37,837 bases of DNA from an uncultured Peptoniphilus sp. (GTDB taxonomy: Bacteria > Bacillota > Clostridia > Tissierellales > Peptoniphilaceae), in assembly GCF_946998875.1 (NCBI RefSeq), contig NZ_CAMQAY010000013.1, positions 1-37,837 on the forward strand, written 5' to 3'. The notes beneath the pieces are model-generated. The model was not told where the DNA came from. It made no database searches and saw only the letters and a list, made by a program, of their open reading frames with translations. The position numbers and the translations under genes are program-made. Each line of letters opens with the position of its first letter. The first letter of the stretch is position 1. Below are positions 7,404 through 15,590 of the stretch, piece by piece.

Positions 7404-8891
7404 TTATCTTCTCTTTTTCATTGAGCCAAGTAGACCTCTTGCGATTTCTCTGCCTATACTTCGTGTAATTGTTCCTAGCATTGAGTCTATGCCTTTGTCA
7501 ATGTAAGATTTTTGCTTTCGAGAGGATTTTCTTTCTTTTTCCAATTCCTTCTCACGCTTTTCTATTTCTTTAAGTCTTTCTTCTTCTAATTTTTCTCTTT
7601 CTTCCTGAATTTTTTCATTTTCAATTCTTTTAAGTAAAACTTCGTAGGCAGATTCTCTGTCAACCATATCTTTGTACTTTAAATAAAGATTTGAAGATTC
7701 TACTAAGTTTCTATATTCAGCATCATTTAAAGTAACAAAGGAGGAATGTGGGGGAAGAATAAGAGCTTTATCTGCAAGGCTTGGTGCGCCACTCTCATCG
7801 GCAAAGGAAACTATTGCCTCGCCAGTCCTAAGCTTTATGATTTCTTCCTTTAAATTCATTGAGTCGTCTTGCCTAAAAGTATTTGCAACAGCGTTAATTA
7901 CCTTTAATTCCTTTGGAGAATAGGCTCTAAGTTGATGAACAATTCTGTTGGAAAGTTGTGAAGAAACTTCTTCTGGCACATCAAGTGGATTTTGCGTAAT
8001 AAAGAAGACGCCAACGCCTTTACTTCTCACAAGTCTTACAACTTGAATTATTTTATCCTTTAAAACACTTGGAGTATTGTTAAAAAGTAAGTGAGCTTCG
8101 TCAAAGAAAAACACAAGCTTAGGTTTATCTAAATCGCCAACTTCAGGAAAGTTTTCATAAATTTCTGATAGGAGATAAAGAAGCAGCATTGAATATAAAA
8201 GTGGATTTGAAATTAATTTACTAGCATTTAAAATATTTACAATGCCCCTGCCAGATGCATCAGTTCTCACTAAATCATTGATATCTATGGCAGGTTCGCC
8301 AAAAAACAAATCTCCACCAGCATCTTCAATAAATAATAATTTTCTTGAAATTGCAGAAAGACTTTGACTTGCCACATTGCCATAATTTTTGCTGATTTCG
8401 TCTCTGTTTTTGTCAACAAAATTTATAACTTGCTTTAAATCCTTTAAATCAATTAACAAAAGTCCTTCGCTGTCGGCAACCCTAAAAATGATATTTAAAA
8501 CTCCCATTTGTGTGTCATTTAAGTCTAATATTTTAGAGAGCATTAGTGGTCCCATCTCGGAAACTGTAACTCTAAGAGGAATTCCCTTTTCTCCATAGAC
8601 ATCCCACATGTTTACTGGATAATTTTTAAATTCAAAATTAGAGATGCCTAATTCATTAAGTCTTTCTTGTAACTTGTCATTTATTTCTCCAGGCTTAGAA
8701 ATATTTGCAAGGTCGCCCTTGACATCAGCGAGAATGGTTGGCACTCCAGCATCAGATAGCCCTTCAGTTAAAACCTTAAGCGTTACAGTTTTACCAGTAC
8801 CAGTGGCACCGCTTATTAGTCCATGTCGATTCACTTTATTTAAAAGAATACTATTTTCAGATTTTCCCTTTCCAATTAAAATTTTGTCCAT
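7404..8891 (-). CDS. HerA-like ATPase of the DUF853 (YjgR) family
   Basis: A 495-residue P-loop ATPase of the HerA/FtsK superfamily. It has Walker A GATGTGKT (residues 28-35), ADVKGDLAN after it (55-63), Walker B VFFFDEAH (260-267) and an arginine-finger region near SSQLSNRIVHQLRAY. A charged coiled coil spans about 411-460, followed by a basic tail ending KKRR. The length matches bacterial DUF853 proteins (about 490-510). Family knowledge: these are predicted hexameric DNA-translocating ATPases whose cell role is poorly defined. The start ATG is preceded by AAGGGGG. It is divergent from the small AAA ATPase at 9011 with 119 bases between. It lacks the N-terminal HAS barrel seen in the NurA-linked HerA at 25116. 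Confidence 0.88.
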   Translation of the reverse strand: MDKILIGKGKSENSILLNKVNRHGLISGATGTGKTVTLKVLTEGLSDAGVPTILADVKGDLANISKPGEINDKLQERLNELGISNFEFKNYPVNMWDVYGEKGIPLRVTVSEMGPLMLSKILDLNDTQMGVLNIIFRVADSEGLLLIDLKDLKQVINFVDKNRDEISKNYGNVASQSLSAISRKLLFIEDAGGDLFFGEPAIDINDLVRTDASGRGIVNILNASKLISNPLLYSMLLLYLLSEIYENFPEVGDLDKPKLVFFFDEAHLLFNNTPSVLKDKIIQVVRLVRSKGVGVFFITQNPLDVPEEVSSQLSNRIVHQLRAYSPKELKVINAVANTFRQDDSMNLKEEIIKLRTGEAIVSFADESGAPSLADKALILPPHSSFVTLNDAEYRNLVESSNLYLKYKDMVDRESAYEVLLKRIENEKIQEEREKLEEERLKEIEKREKELEKERKSSRKQKSYIDKGIDSMLGTITRSIGREIARGLLGSMKKRR

Positions 8892-8978
8892 GAGAACCCC
8901 CTTTATTATGAAAGTTATTAGCTATCTTTATTATAGCAAAGATTACAAAAGTTCACATAAAATAAATTTGAAAAATGT

Positions 8979-8984
8979 TATAAT
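8979..8984 (+). promoter_or_regulatory. Extended -10 promoter element for the AAA ATPase gene
   Basis: TATAAT preceded by TG one base upstream (TGTTATAAT), 26 bases before the ATG at 9011. No good -35 is seen at 17 bases, which fits an extended -10 promoter. Confidence 0.4.
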
Positions 8985-9010
8985 AAATTAAAAGATTAAG
9001 AGGGAAAATT

Positions 9011-9748
9011 ATGGAATATATAAAAAAAATTTATGGAGTAAATATAGAAGATCTACCAGGAGATTCATATCTTAGAGAAATTCCCTTTCTAAAAAATTTT
9101 AAGGGCATGGATATAGATAGTCCTGTAACTTTTTTTGTTGGAGAAAATGGAACAGGAAAGTCAACACTTCTTGAAGCCTTGGCAGTAAGACTTGGTTTTA
9201 ATGCAGAAGGCGGTTCAAAAAATTTTAATTTTTCAACAAAAAAGACTCACTCAATTCTTGGAGAGATTCTAGAAATTGGAAGAGGACCAGGCAAGGAGAG
9301 GGATGGATTTTTCCTCAGAGCAGAATCCTTTTACAATCTTGCATCAGAAGTTGATAACTTGGCAGGAGGTGGAACTTCAGATTTTTATGATTCTTATGGG
9401 GGAAAGTCTCTTCATTTTCAATCTCATGGCGAGAGTTTTCGCTCCCTTATCTTAAATAGATTTAGGGGCAATGGCATTTATCTACTAGACGAACCAGAAG
9501 CAGCCCTTTCGCCAACATCAATAATGTCTATCTTGTGCATAATCCATGAGCTAGAAAAAGATGATTCACAATTTTTTATAGCAACACACTCGCCAATACT
9601 CCTTGCTTACCCTCATGCGAAAATTTTTGAATTTTCTGAAAATGGCATAGAAGAGAAGACCTATAAAGAGACAGAATCCTATAGCATCACAAAAACTTTT
9701 TTAGATGACCCAGAAAAGATGATAGACTTATTATTTAACGAAGAATAA
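9011..9748 (+). CDS. AAA-family ATPase with ABC-type motifs (COG3910-like)
   Basis: A 245-residue soluble ATPase of the AAA_21/AAA_23 kind. It has Walker A GENGTGKST (44-52), signature SHGES (138-142), Walker B IYLLDEPEA (156-164) and the switch His193 in ATHSPIL. These are the motifs of SMC/RecF-like ABC ATPases, but there is no coiled-coil insert and no transporter partner. The family is common in bacteria as a stand-alone protein with no assigned function. The start has GAGGG upstream of ATG. It is divergent from the HerA-like ATPase and ends at a clear terminator. No nuclease or toxin gene lies beside it, so nothing here makes it a defence system. Confidence 0.85.
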   Translation: MEYIKKIYGVNIEDLPGDSYLREIPFLKNFKGMDIDSPVTFFVGENGTGKSTLLEALAVRLGFNAEGGSKNFNFSTKKTHSILGEILEIGRGPGKERDGFFLRAESFYNLASEVDNLAGGGTSDFYDSYGGKSLHFQSHGESFRSLILNRFRGNGIYLLDEPEAALSPTSIMSILCIIHELEKDDSQFFIATHSPILLAYPHAKIFEFSENGIEEKTYKETESYSITKTFLDDPEKMIDLLFNEE

Positions 9749-9766
9749 AATTAATATTTTTGATTT

Positions 9767-9794
9767 AGAGAAGGCTTAGGCTTTCTCTTTTTTT
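9767..9794 (+). terminator. Intrinsic terminator after the AAA ATPase
   Basis: Stem AGAGAAGGC / GCTTTCTCT with loop TTAG and one G-T pair, followed by a run of T. Confidence 0.85.
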
Positions 9795-10057
9795 ATTGAG
9801 GAATAAAGAAATTTTTTTACAAAGTCAAAGAAATGTTTAATTTTTGTTTATGAAAAATATTTTTTATTTACCCTAAAGTAAGCTTGTGGTAATATTGCTG
9901 TGGTATCTTTACACTTAGTTAAATATTTATAAATATTATTTGTTTTAGTAACTTGAGATAAAGTAGTAGGCAATTTATTTTAATTTTTTATTTCATTTAA
10001 TATTTCTTATGAGATTTCCTCATTAAAAATTTTTGTAAGATACTAACTTAAAATATG
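9795..10057 (+). other. AT-rich leader region of the surface protein gene
   Basis: No gene is visible. The stretch is AT-rich with no convincing promoter at standard spacing. TTTACA at 9908-9913 is the best -35, but the boxes after it are poorly spaced. A short hairpin ATGAG/CTCAT lies near 10010. The long gap suggests an untranslated leader or a regulator-dependent promoter for the surface protein. Confidence 0.3.
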
Positions 10058-10066
10058 GAGGAAAAT

Positions 10067-12352
10067 ATGAAAAAAGTTGTAGCGACTACTATGGCGACTT
10101 TATTATTTGGGCTTTCATTTCCGGTTACTACCTTTGCTTTACCAAATAATACAGAAGAATTAGAGTCTAAGATTGTTGAAGATTTTAATGTAAAAAAATT
10201 TAATGGAAGAATAATTGATAGAGATCCAAATTTTAGATTAGCAAGCGTGAACAACAATCAAATGCCAGCTGTGATTAATAGTAATGATGTTGGCGGCGTT
10301 AAACCTGATGGCTATGTAAGTGTAAACTATAAAGTTGACTCGTCTATGGGGAAATTTAAAATTGGCGGACATGATATTCCTGAATTTGAATTGACATATT
10401 TTGTTGATCCAAAAGTTGGCGTTCAATTATCTGAAGTTTCTAGTGTCAGCCCTCTTGTAACTGACACTTCTAAATATAAATTAGATGAAAAAAATCCTTG
10501 GATTATTGAACCAAACTCAACTAATATGCAAAGTGAAGTAAAAGGAGATATAACTTTAACAGCAAATATTACGAAAATTACAACAGGAACTCCTAATCCA
10601 GGTCCTAGTATTGCAGATAGAATTAAATCTGACAAATTACATCCTGTAGATATTTCTGTTTGGGAGAATGATGAAATTAATTGGAAAGATGGAGTTAAGC
10701 TTGACACTTCTGTAAATGAATCTTATCTTAGAAGAGCCTTTGATGAGGCGAAATTTGAAGGCGACGGTAGAGCTTCCAATTTACAAGCACCAAGTGGAAG
10801 CCAAGGAAAAATTGTTGTGACTTTTAAAGACAAATCTTTTATTGAAGTTAAAGATCAAAAGCTTTATGTCTTTCCACATGTAACTGCTTCTACTTATGCA
10901 AATGTACCCAAGGATGCAGTAACAACGACTTTCTTCTTAGGAGAGGGAAGTAAAGTTAAAAGTGGTTTAAATGAACAGGTGGGAGATGCAGAACATCATA
11001 TTCCTTTCCAAACATTTAAGATAAAACCAGGTACAAATATTTATGACTTCCATCTGCCAACTAATAAGAATATTTTTGATAATATTTCTGCCATGCCAGC
11101 TGATGATTCTTATTCCGATCTTAAATGGGAGCCAGAAAACTATATTGTTAGTGAAAACAATAAGTCCTTTACTGCAAGGGCGATTAAGTCCTATAAAGTA
11201 AAATTTGAATTTAAGGCTTACGATTCCGACAAGGGCAATGAGGAGATTAATTCTTTACCACAAGAATTAATGGACAAAATGCCAAAAGACCTTAAAGTAA
11301 AAAAAGGTGACTCCTTTGAAGCAACTAAACCTGAAAACTTCGTTGAGACTATAAAAGATAAGGCTGGTGAAGTTATTAAGGTTTATGAGTGGACTTTTGC
11401 TGGGTGGAATCCAACAAAATTTTTAAAAGTAGAAAAAGATGAAAAAATTTCTGGCACTTGGAAAAGAAAACAAGCAACATCTGCTAAACCTACAGCTGAC
11501 AAGGTAAGTGAAGGCGATAAAGTAATTAAGGGTACAGGCATCTCTGGCTCAATAATAAAAATTTATCTTGGAGAGAAGGAAATTCTTGAGGCTAAAGTTT
11601 CTGACACTGGAAATTGGGAAGCTAAATTAGATAGGGGATTAAATAAAGACGAGAAAGTTATAATTACTCAAGTTGAAAAGGGTAAAAAAGATTCTGACAA
11701 AGTAGAATCAAGAGTTGTTGAAAAAAATAAGCCAAACCCAAATCCAAATCCAAATCCTAAACCTAATCCTAAACCAGACCAAAAGCCTAATCAAAAACAA
11801 AGTCCTAATAAAAGGCCAAGGACAGGGAATATTTTTCCAAAGCTAAAAAATAGGGATTACAATAAAAATTCTATTGAGGTTAAAACTTATTTAGCTAAAA
11901 GCAAAATTAATGATAATAAAAATAAGGGCGTAAGACACATCATAAATGTTTTAAGTGGAGAATACGAATTTGTGAAAGATGGAGTGTCTCAAAAGAAAAG
12001 AATGGATGTTGTGCCTGTAATAAAAAATGACAGACTTATGCTGCCGCTTAGAAGTCTTGCTGAAATGATTGGAGCAAGAGTAGAATGGGATTCACAAACT
12101 AGCATTGCAACTTTTACAAATAATGGATTAGTTGCAAAAATTCAAATTGATGGCGATGAAATTTTACTTTCCAATGGAAAAGTTATAAAAATGGATTCAA
12201 AACCACTAAATATTAATGGAAGAATTCTTGTATCTATTTCCAATGTAGGAAATGTTTTTGGACTGACAAATGGAAATACTAAGGACGGCATTGACCAAGA
12301 TATTGAATGGGATGATGCCAATAAGACAGTTACAATTAATTTAAAAAAATAA
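10067..12352 (+). CDS. Secreted surface protein: Ig-like modules, Pro-rich linker, C-terminal copper-amine-oxidase-like stalk domain
   Basis: A 761-residue exported protein. The ATG at 10067 has GGAGG at 10058-10062; an in-frame ATG at 10055 precedes that site and is rejected. Residues 1-24 form a signal peptide (MKKVVATTMATLLFG then hydrophobic, cleavage likely after TTFA). The middle (about 190-290) has a VWENDEINWKDGV ... IEVKDQKLYVFPHVT pattern that I associate with surface proteins of Gram-positive anaerobic cocci. A SHIRT-like module follows (about 375-470, with WTFAGWNP), then a bacterial Ig-like module (about 475-550). Next is an Asn-Pro/Lys-Pro-rich linker (about 556-585), then a copper amine oxidase N-terminal-like domain (about 640-761, RLMLPLRSLAEMIGARVEWD). 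There is no LPXTG anchor, so attachment is non-sortase or the protein is released. The ligand is unknown; an adhesin role is inference. Confidence 0.85.
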   Translation: MKKVVATTMATLLFGLSFPVTTFALPNNTEELESKIVEDFNVKKFNGRIIDRDPNFRLASVNNNQMPAVINSNDVGGVKPDGYVSVNYKVDSSMGKFKIGGHDIPEFELTYFVDPKVGVQLSEVSSVSPLVTDTSKYKLDEKNPWIIEPNSTNMQSEVKGDITLTANITKITTGTPNPGPSIADRIKSDKLHPVDISVWENDEINWKDGVKLDTSVNESYLRRAFDEAKFEGDGRASNLQAPSGSQGKIVVTFKDKSFIEVKDQKLYVFPHVTASTYANVPKDAVTTTFFLGEGSKVKSGLNEQVGDAEHHIPFQTFKIKPGTNIYDFHLPTNKNIFDNISAMPADDSYSDLKWEPENYIVSENNKSFTARAIKSYKVKFEFKAYDSDKGNEEINSLPQELMDKMPKDLKVKKGDSFEATKPENFVETIKDKAGEVIKVYEWTFAGWNPTKFLKVEKDEKISGTWKRKQATSAKPTADKVSEGDKVIKGTGISGSIIKIYLGEKEILEAKVSDTGNWEAKLDRGLNKDEKVIITQVEKGKKDSDKVESRVVEKNKPNPNPNPNPKPNPKPDQKPNQKQSPNKRPRTGNIFPKLKNRDYNKNSIEVKTYLAKSKINDNKNKGVRHIINVLSGEYEFVKDGVSQKKRMDVVPVIKNDRLMLPLRSLAEMIGARVEWDSQTSIATFTNNGLVAKIQIDGDEILLSNGKVIKMDSKPLNINGRILVSISNVGNVFGLTNGNTKDGIDQDIEWDDANKTVTINLKK
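11732..11780 (+). repeat. Hexanucleotide-like repeat encoding the Asn-Pro/Lys-Pro linker
   Basis: Imperfect tandem units of the form CCAAAT/CCTAAA inside the surface protein gene, coding for the (Asn/Lys)-Pro linker. Such units can change number by slippage in whole codons, which would lengthen or shorten the stalk without a frameshift. Confidence 0.7.
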
Positions 12353-12379
12353 ATTTTGATAAAAAGAAAATTAAAGTGA

Positions 12380-12412
12380 AAAGAACTTGGCAATAAAACC
12401 AAGTTCTTTTTT
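12380..12412. terminator. Bidirectional terminator between surface protein and metY
   Basis: A 10-bp perfect stem AAGAACTTGG / CCAAGTTCTT with an 8-base loop. Six T follow on the plus strand, and on the minus strand the T-run is short (CTTTTC). It separates two convergent genes. Confidence 0.85.
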
Positions 12413-12440
12413 AGTATTTAAAATGGTGATGATAAATAAT

Positions 12441-13721
12441 TTAAATAGCTTCTAGAGCTCCTTTGATATCTTCAATGATATCTTCTGCATCTTCGATGCC
12501 TACGCTCATTCTTATTAAGTCAGAGCTAATGCCAGCTTGTCTAAGTTCTTCTTCGTTCATTTGTCTGTGAGTTGTGGATGCAGGGTGTAGGACGCAAGTT
12601 CTTGAATCCGCAACATGGGTTACAACTGCTGCAAGCTTTAATGAGTCCATGAATTTTGTAGCTGTATCTCTTCCGCCCTTTACTCCAAAGGCAATTACTC
12701 CACAGGAACCTTTTGGTAAATATTTTTGTGCTAGTTCATGTTGTGAATCCTTTTCTAGGGCAGAAAAGCTTACCCAAGAAATTTTATCGTTATTTTCTAA
12801 GAATTTAGCAACTGCAAGAGCATTTTCATAATGTTTTGGCATTCTCAAATGTAATGTTTCAAGTCCAATGCCCAAATAAAAGGAATTTTGTGGAGATGGA
12901 ATACTGCCAAGGTCTCTCATTAGGGTTGTAGTCATTTTTGTAATGTAAGCGCCCTTGCCAAAGTTTTCTGTGTAAACTACTCCATGATAAGTTTCATCTG
13001 GTTCAGTAAGTCCTGGGAATTTATCCTTGTGTTTTGACCAGTCAAAGTTTCCAGAGTCAATTACAGCTCCGCCAACAGAATTGGCAAATCCATTCATGTA
13101 TTTTGTTGTTGAGTGAGTTACAATATCAGCTCCCCATTCAATTGGTCTTAAGAAAATTGGAGTAGGGAAGGTGTTGTCAACTATAAGTGGAACTCCGTGG
13201 TCGTGAGCAGCTTTAGCAAAAGTTTCTATATCTAAAACTTTAAGTGATGGATTGGAAAGAGTTTCACCAAAGACAACTTTTGTATTTTCTTTAAATTCTT
13301 TATTTAAATCTTCAAGTGAAATTGCTGGATCAACAAAAGTTGATTCGATGCCAAGGTCCTTCATTGTGTGAGCAATTAAGTTATAAGTGCCTCCATAGAT
13401 TGCTGATGATGAAATTACATGATCACCAGCTTTTAAAATATTTAAAAGTGCATAAAAGTTTGCTGCTTGTCCTGATGATGTTAAAATTCCTGCAACACCA
13501 CCTTCAAGAGCTGCGATTTTATTTGCAACGGCATCATTAGTTGGGTTTGATAGTCTTGTGTAAAAGTAACCAGCTTCCTTTAAGTCAAAAAGATTACCCA
13601 TTTGTTCAGATGAATCGTATTTAAAAGTTGTAGATTGAATAATTGGCACAACTCTTGGTTCACCATTCTTTGGTTCATAACCTGCTTGTACACATAATGT
13701 TCCTAAATTTTTCTTTGTCAT
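12441..13721 (-). CDS. metY: O-acetylhomoserine sulfhydrylase (O-acetylhomoserine aminocarboxypropyltransferase)
   Basis: A 426-residue PLP enzyme of the Cys/Met metabolism family that makes homocysteine from O-acetyl-L-homoserine and sulfide (EC 2.5.1.49), the direct sulfhydrylation step of methionine synthesis. Lys207 in HSTTKYMNG is the PLP-binding lysine. YTRLSNPTND (54-63) and SSGQAANF (82-89) are family cofactor-site motifs. The length (about 425-430) separates MetY from the shorter MetB/MetC enzymes (about 380-400). The ATG has AGGAGG ten bases upstream. It is preceded by a T-box leader with a probable methionine specifier, so expression should rise when tRNA-Met is uncharged. It stands alone; no other met gene is in the window. 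Confidence 0.95.
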   Translation of the reverse strand: MTKKNLGTLCVQAGYEPKNGEPRVVPIIQSTTFKYDSSEQMGNLFDLKEAGYFYTRLSNPTNDAVANKIAALEGGVAGILTSSGQAANFYALLNILKAGDHVISSSAIYGGTYNLIAHTMKDLGIESTFVDPAISLEDLNKEFKENTKVVFGETLSNPSLKVLDIETFAKAAHDHGVPLIVDNTFPTPIFLRPIEWGADIVTHSTTKYMNGFANSVGGAVIDSGNFDWSKHKDKFPGLTEPDETYHGVVYTENFGKGAYITKMTTTLMRDLGSIPSPQNSFYLGIGLETLHLRMPKHYENALAVAKFLENNDKISWVSFSALEKDSQHELAQKYLPKGSCGVIAFGVKGGRDTATKFMDSLKLAAVVTHVADSRTCVLHPASTTHRQMNEEELRQAGISSDLIRMSVGIEDAEDIIEDIKGALEAI

Positions 13722-13787
13722 TTTTTTCCTCCTAAAAATTTTATTTGTCGGCAGCTCAAGGGATTTTAAATTTATTTATATAACAAT

Positions 13788-13820
13788 AAAAAAAGCTCCC
13801 GTCCATAAAGGACGAAAGCT
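13788..13820 (-). terminator. T-box-controlled terminator in the metY leader
   Basis: On the minus strand, AGCTTTCGTCC pairs with GGACGGGAGCT around TTTAT (11 pairs including two G-T) and is followed by seven T. It lies directly after the T-box sequence, where the mutually exclusive antiterminator would form. Confidence 0.9.
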
Positions 13821-14046
13821 GAGCTTCGTGTTACCACCTTTTTTTATTATTTTATCGCTAAAATAACCTCATAGAGTACCAACATACTCCGAACGCTATA
13901 ACAGGCGTACCTGTCGCAGCCTAAACTTTTGTCTCGGTGCGATAACTCCAAGGCCATGTTCCAAGGTAATTCTTTTGATTTCTTTCACCAAATGAAATCT
14001 CTCTGTGAAAAGTTTTACAATGTACTCTCCTCTTCAAAGTCTATGA
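13788..14046 (-). promoter_or_regulatory. T-box riboswitch (tRNA-sensing leader), probable methionine specifier, controlling metY
   Basis: The minus strand carries the T-box motif AAGGTGGTAACACG (13827-13840), close to the consensus AGGGTGGTACCGCG, just before the terminator. Upstream is Stem I, with an AGTA bulge element (in GGAGAGTACA), the AGAGAGA box, a GGTGAAAG apical part and the partner GGAACATGG. Reading the codon after GAAC gives ATG (13955-13957), i.e. tRNA-Met. This fits the regulated gene. The leader is about 260 nt, a usual T-box length. Mechanism from family knowledge: uncharged tRNA pairs with the specifier and the T-box, stabilises the antiterminator and allows read-through into metY. 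The T-box call is firm; the specifier assignment is by eye. Confidence 0.88.
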
Positions 14047-14051
14047 TTGAG

Positions 14052-14080
14052 ATTATAAAAGTAGTTAAATCTTTTGTCAA
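14052..14080 (-). promoter_or_regulatory. Sigma-A-type promoter of the T-box/metY transcript
   Basis: On the minus strand, a consensus -35 TTGACA (14075-14080), 17-base spacer and perfect -10 TATAAT (14052-14057). Transcription would start near 14045, just before Stem I of the T-box. Confidence 0.85.
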
Positions 14081-14107
14081 GTAAAAATTTTTAAAAATAT
14101 TTTTTTA

Positions 14108-14821
14108 TCATTCATACTTTAAAAATCTATTAGATAATATTGTGAAAAGACTTGCTTCAATTAAAGAAGATATAAGCATTTTCATGCCGTCAATTTTATT
14201 TATTAGTTCAAAATGATTTGTAGTAATAGCAAGTTTACTTGAGGCTACAATATTTTGAAGTGATGGAATTATATTTTGTGCCACAAGACCAAAGCCTATA
14301 ATGGATATTAGGACTGAGATAAGAACTATTAAGCCAAGAGATTTAAATTTTAGGCTTAGAAAATTCATTATAGCAATTATTGGAATGGAGGATAGGATAC
14401 TTATCCCAATATAATAAGAGTATAGACCTAGTCCTTCAATGTTAAAGCCACATATAAATTTACCACTTAATACAAATAGTAATAAAAAATAAATTTGAGT
14501 GAAGGCTATTATTATAAAGGCAATAAAAGATTTTGCAATAATAAAATTAATATTTTTTAGGGGACTGGTCCTTATTAATTTTAAACCAGCCTTATGTTCT
14601 ACTGACCATAGGCTTGAAACAATAATTGATATAAGGGGGATTATAAAAAACATAAAGTAAAATAAGGAAGTTTGCGTCCAAAGACTTTCCCATTTGTTCT
14701 TTAAGACATCTTGATTTAGTAAATAGTTTATAGTCCCAAAAATATTTGCAAGCAAGGGAATTATTAATACTGTAATTAAAAGTGAAAATAATTTTAATTT
14801 TTTAAATTCTATTTTTAACAT
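14108..14821 (-). CDS. ABC transporter permease, lantibiotic-immunity type (LanG/LanE-like)
   Basis: A 237-residue protein with about six membrane segments and the layout of ABC-2 permeases (short N-terminal MLKIEFKKLKL followed by TM1, then a large loop with SSLWSVEHKAGLKLIRTSPL). In immunity transporters this loop after TM2 carries a conserved E(H/R)xxG(L/T) pattern, seen here as EHKAGLKLI. It is the last gene of a three-gene operon, nine bases after the preceding permease, with AGGAGG before the ATG. Together the two permeases and the ATPase should expel a peptide antibiotic from the membrane. No clear terminator is seen; the metY promoter lies just beyond its 3' end. Confidence 0.8.
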   Translation of the reverse strand: MLKIEFKKLKLFSLLITVLIIPLLANIFGTINYLLNQDVLKNKWESLWTQTSLFYFMFFIIPLISIIVSSLWSVEHKAGLKLIRTSPLKNINFIIAKSFIAFIIIAFTQIYFLLLFVLSGKFICGFNIEGLGLYSYYIGISILSSIPIIAIMNFLSLKFKSLGLIVLISVLISIIGFGLVAQNIIPSLQNIVASSKLAITTNHFELINKIDGMKMLISSLIEASLFTILSNRFLKYE

Positions 14822-14830
14822 TTATGCCTC

Positions 14831-15586
14831 CTATATGTCCTTAGAGAGTGTAAATTTATTAAGTCTTGTGATATAAATTAGACTGAAGATTATATAAATT
14901 AAGCTAATAAACAATGTGAGATAATTTATATTATTCATAGTCTGCCTAAAAACCTCTCCATCTTTTACATAATTTATATTTAAGATAGTAGCAAAAAGTC
15001 CAAAGGGATTTATTTGCGATAAAACTTTTGATGTGAGCATAGTAATTATTCCAGACATTGCTCCAACAATTGAAAAGAAAAGGGAGAAGTAAATCTTTTT
15101 ACTTTTAATTTCAATTATTGTGAAGATCAATAGCATTGAAATGTTAATTGATAGAGTTGTTAAAAAGTAAATTATTATTCTTTTTATTATCTCCACATCT
15201 AACTCAAAGTTTATATTTTTACTTGCTAAAAATATTATTATCAACCATTCAATAATCTGGATTAATAAAATTTTTAAGGACAAAGTTTTAATTTTATTTA
15301 ATAATATTTTTTGAACTCTTAAGCCAAGACTTATTTGCATTTGCCACATATTATTCTTTTCTTCAATCTCAATTACTTTTTTTACAAGAGATGATAGAGC
15401 GATGGGATTAAAAAATAAAGAGATTGCTAAATAAGAATCTAATATCCTTGCAAGGGGATATTTATTAACTTGAAAGTCTTTTGTCTTAAAGGCTATAAGG
15501 ATAGAAAATAAATGTATGGCAAATAAAATTAAAATTGTGAAATTTAATTTCAGTCCCTTATTCTTTTTTATTTCTAAATTTTTCAT
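14831..15586 (-). CDS. ABC transporter permease, lantibiotic-immunity type (LanE-like)
   Basis: A 251-residue protein with about six membrane segments, a paralogue-like partner of the downstream permease (similar N-terminal NLEIKKNKGLKLNF segment and IEEKNNMWQMQISLG loop between the second and third segments). The frame runs back to 15628, overlapping the ATPase gene, but the ATG at 15586 lies four bases after the ATPase stop with AGGTGA upstream and is the likely start. Two unequal permeases plus one ATPase is the LanFEG arrangement. The start choice removes 14 residues from the longest possible reading. Confidence 0.78.
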   Translation of the reverse strand: MKNLEIKKNKGLKLNFTILILFAIHLFSILIAFKTKDFQVNKYPLARILDSYLAISLFFNPIALSSLVKKVIEIEEKNNMWQMQISLGLRVQKILLNKIKTLSLKILLIQIIEWLIIIFLASKNINFELDVEIIKRIIIYFLTTLSINISMLLIFTIIEIKSKKIYFSLFFSIVGAMSGIITMLTSKVLSQINPFGLFATILNINYVKDGEVFRQTMNNINYLTLFISLIYIIFSLIYITRLNKFTLSKDI

Positions 15587-15590
15587 GGCA

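Noticed and set aside
11732..11780. Regulatory or CRISPR-like repeat
   Set aside because: The units are short, contiguous and in frame, coding a proline-rich linker; there are no spacers.
12574..12831. Plus-strand frame opposite metY
   Set aside because: Antisense shadow of a well-conserved enzyme; no start signal or family resemblance.
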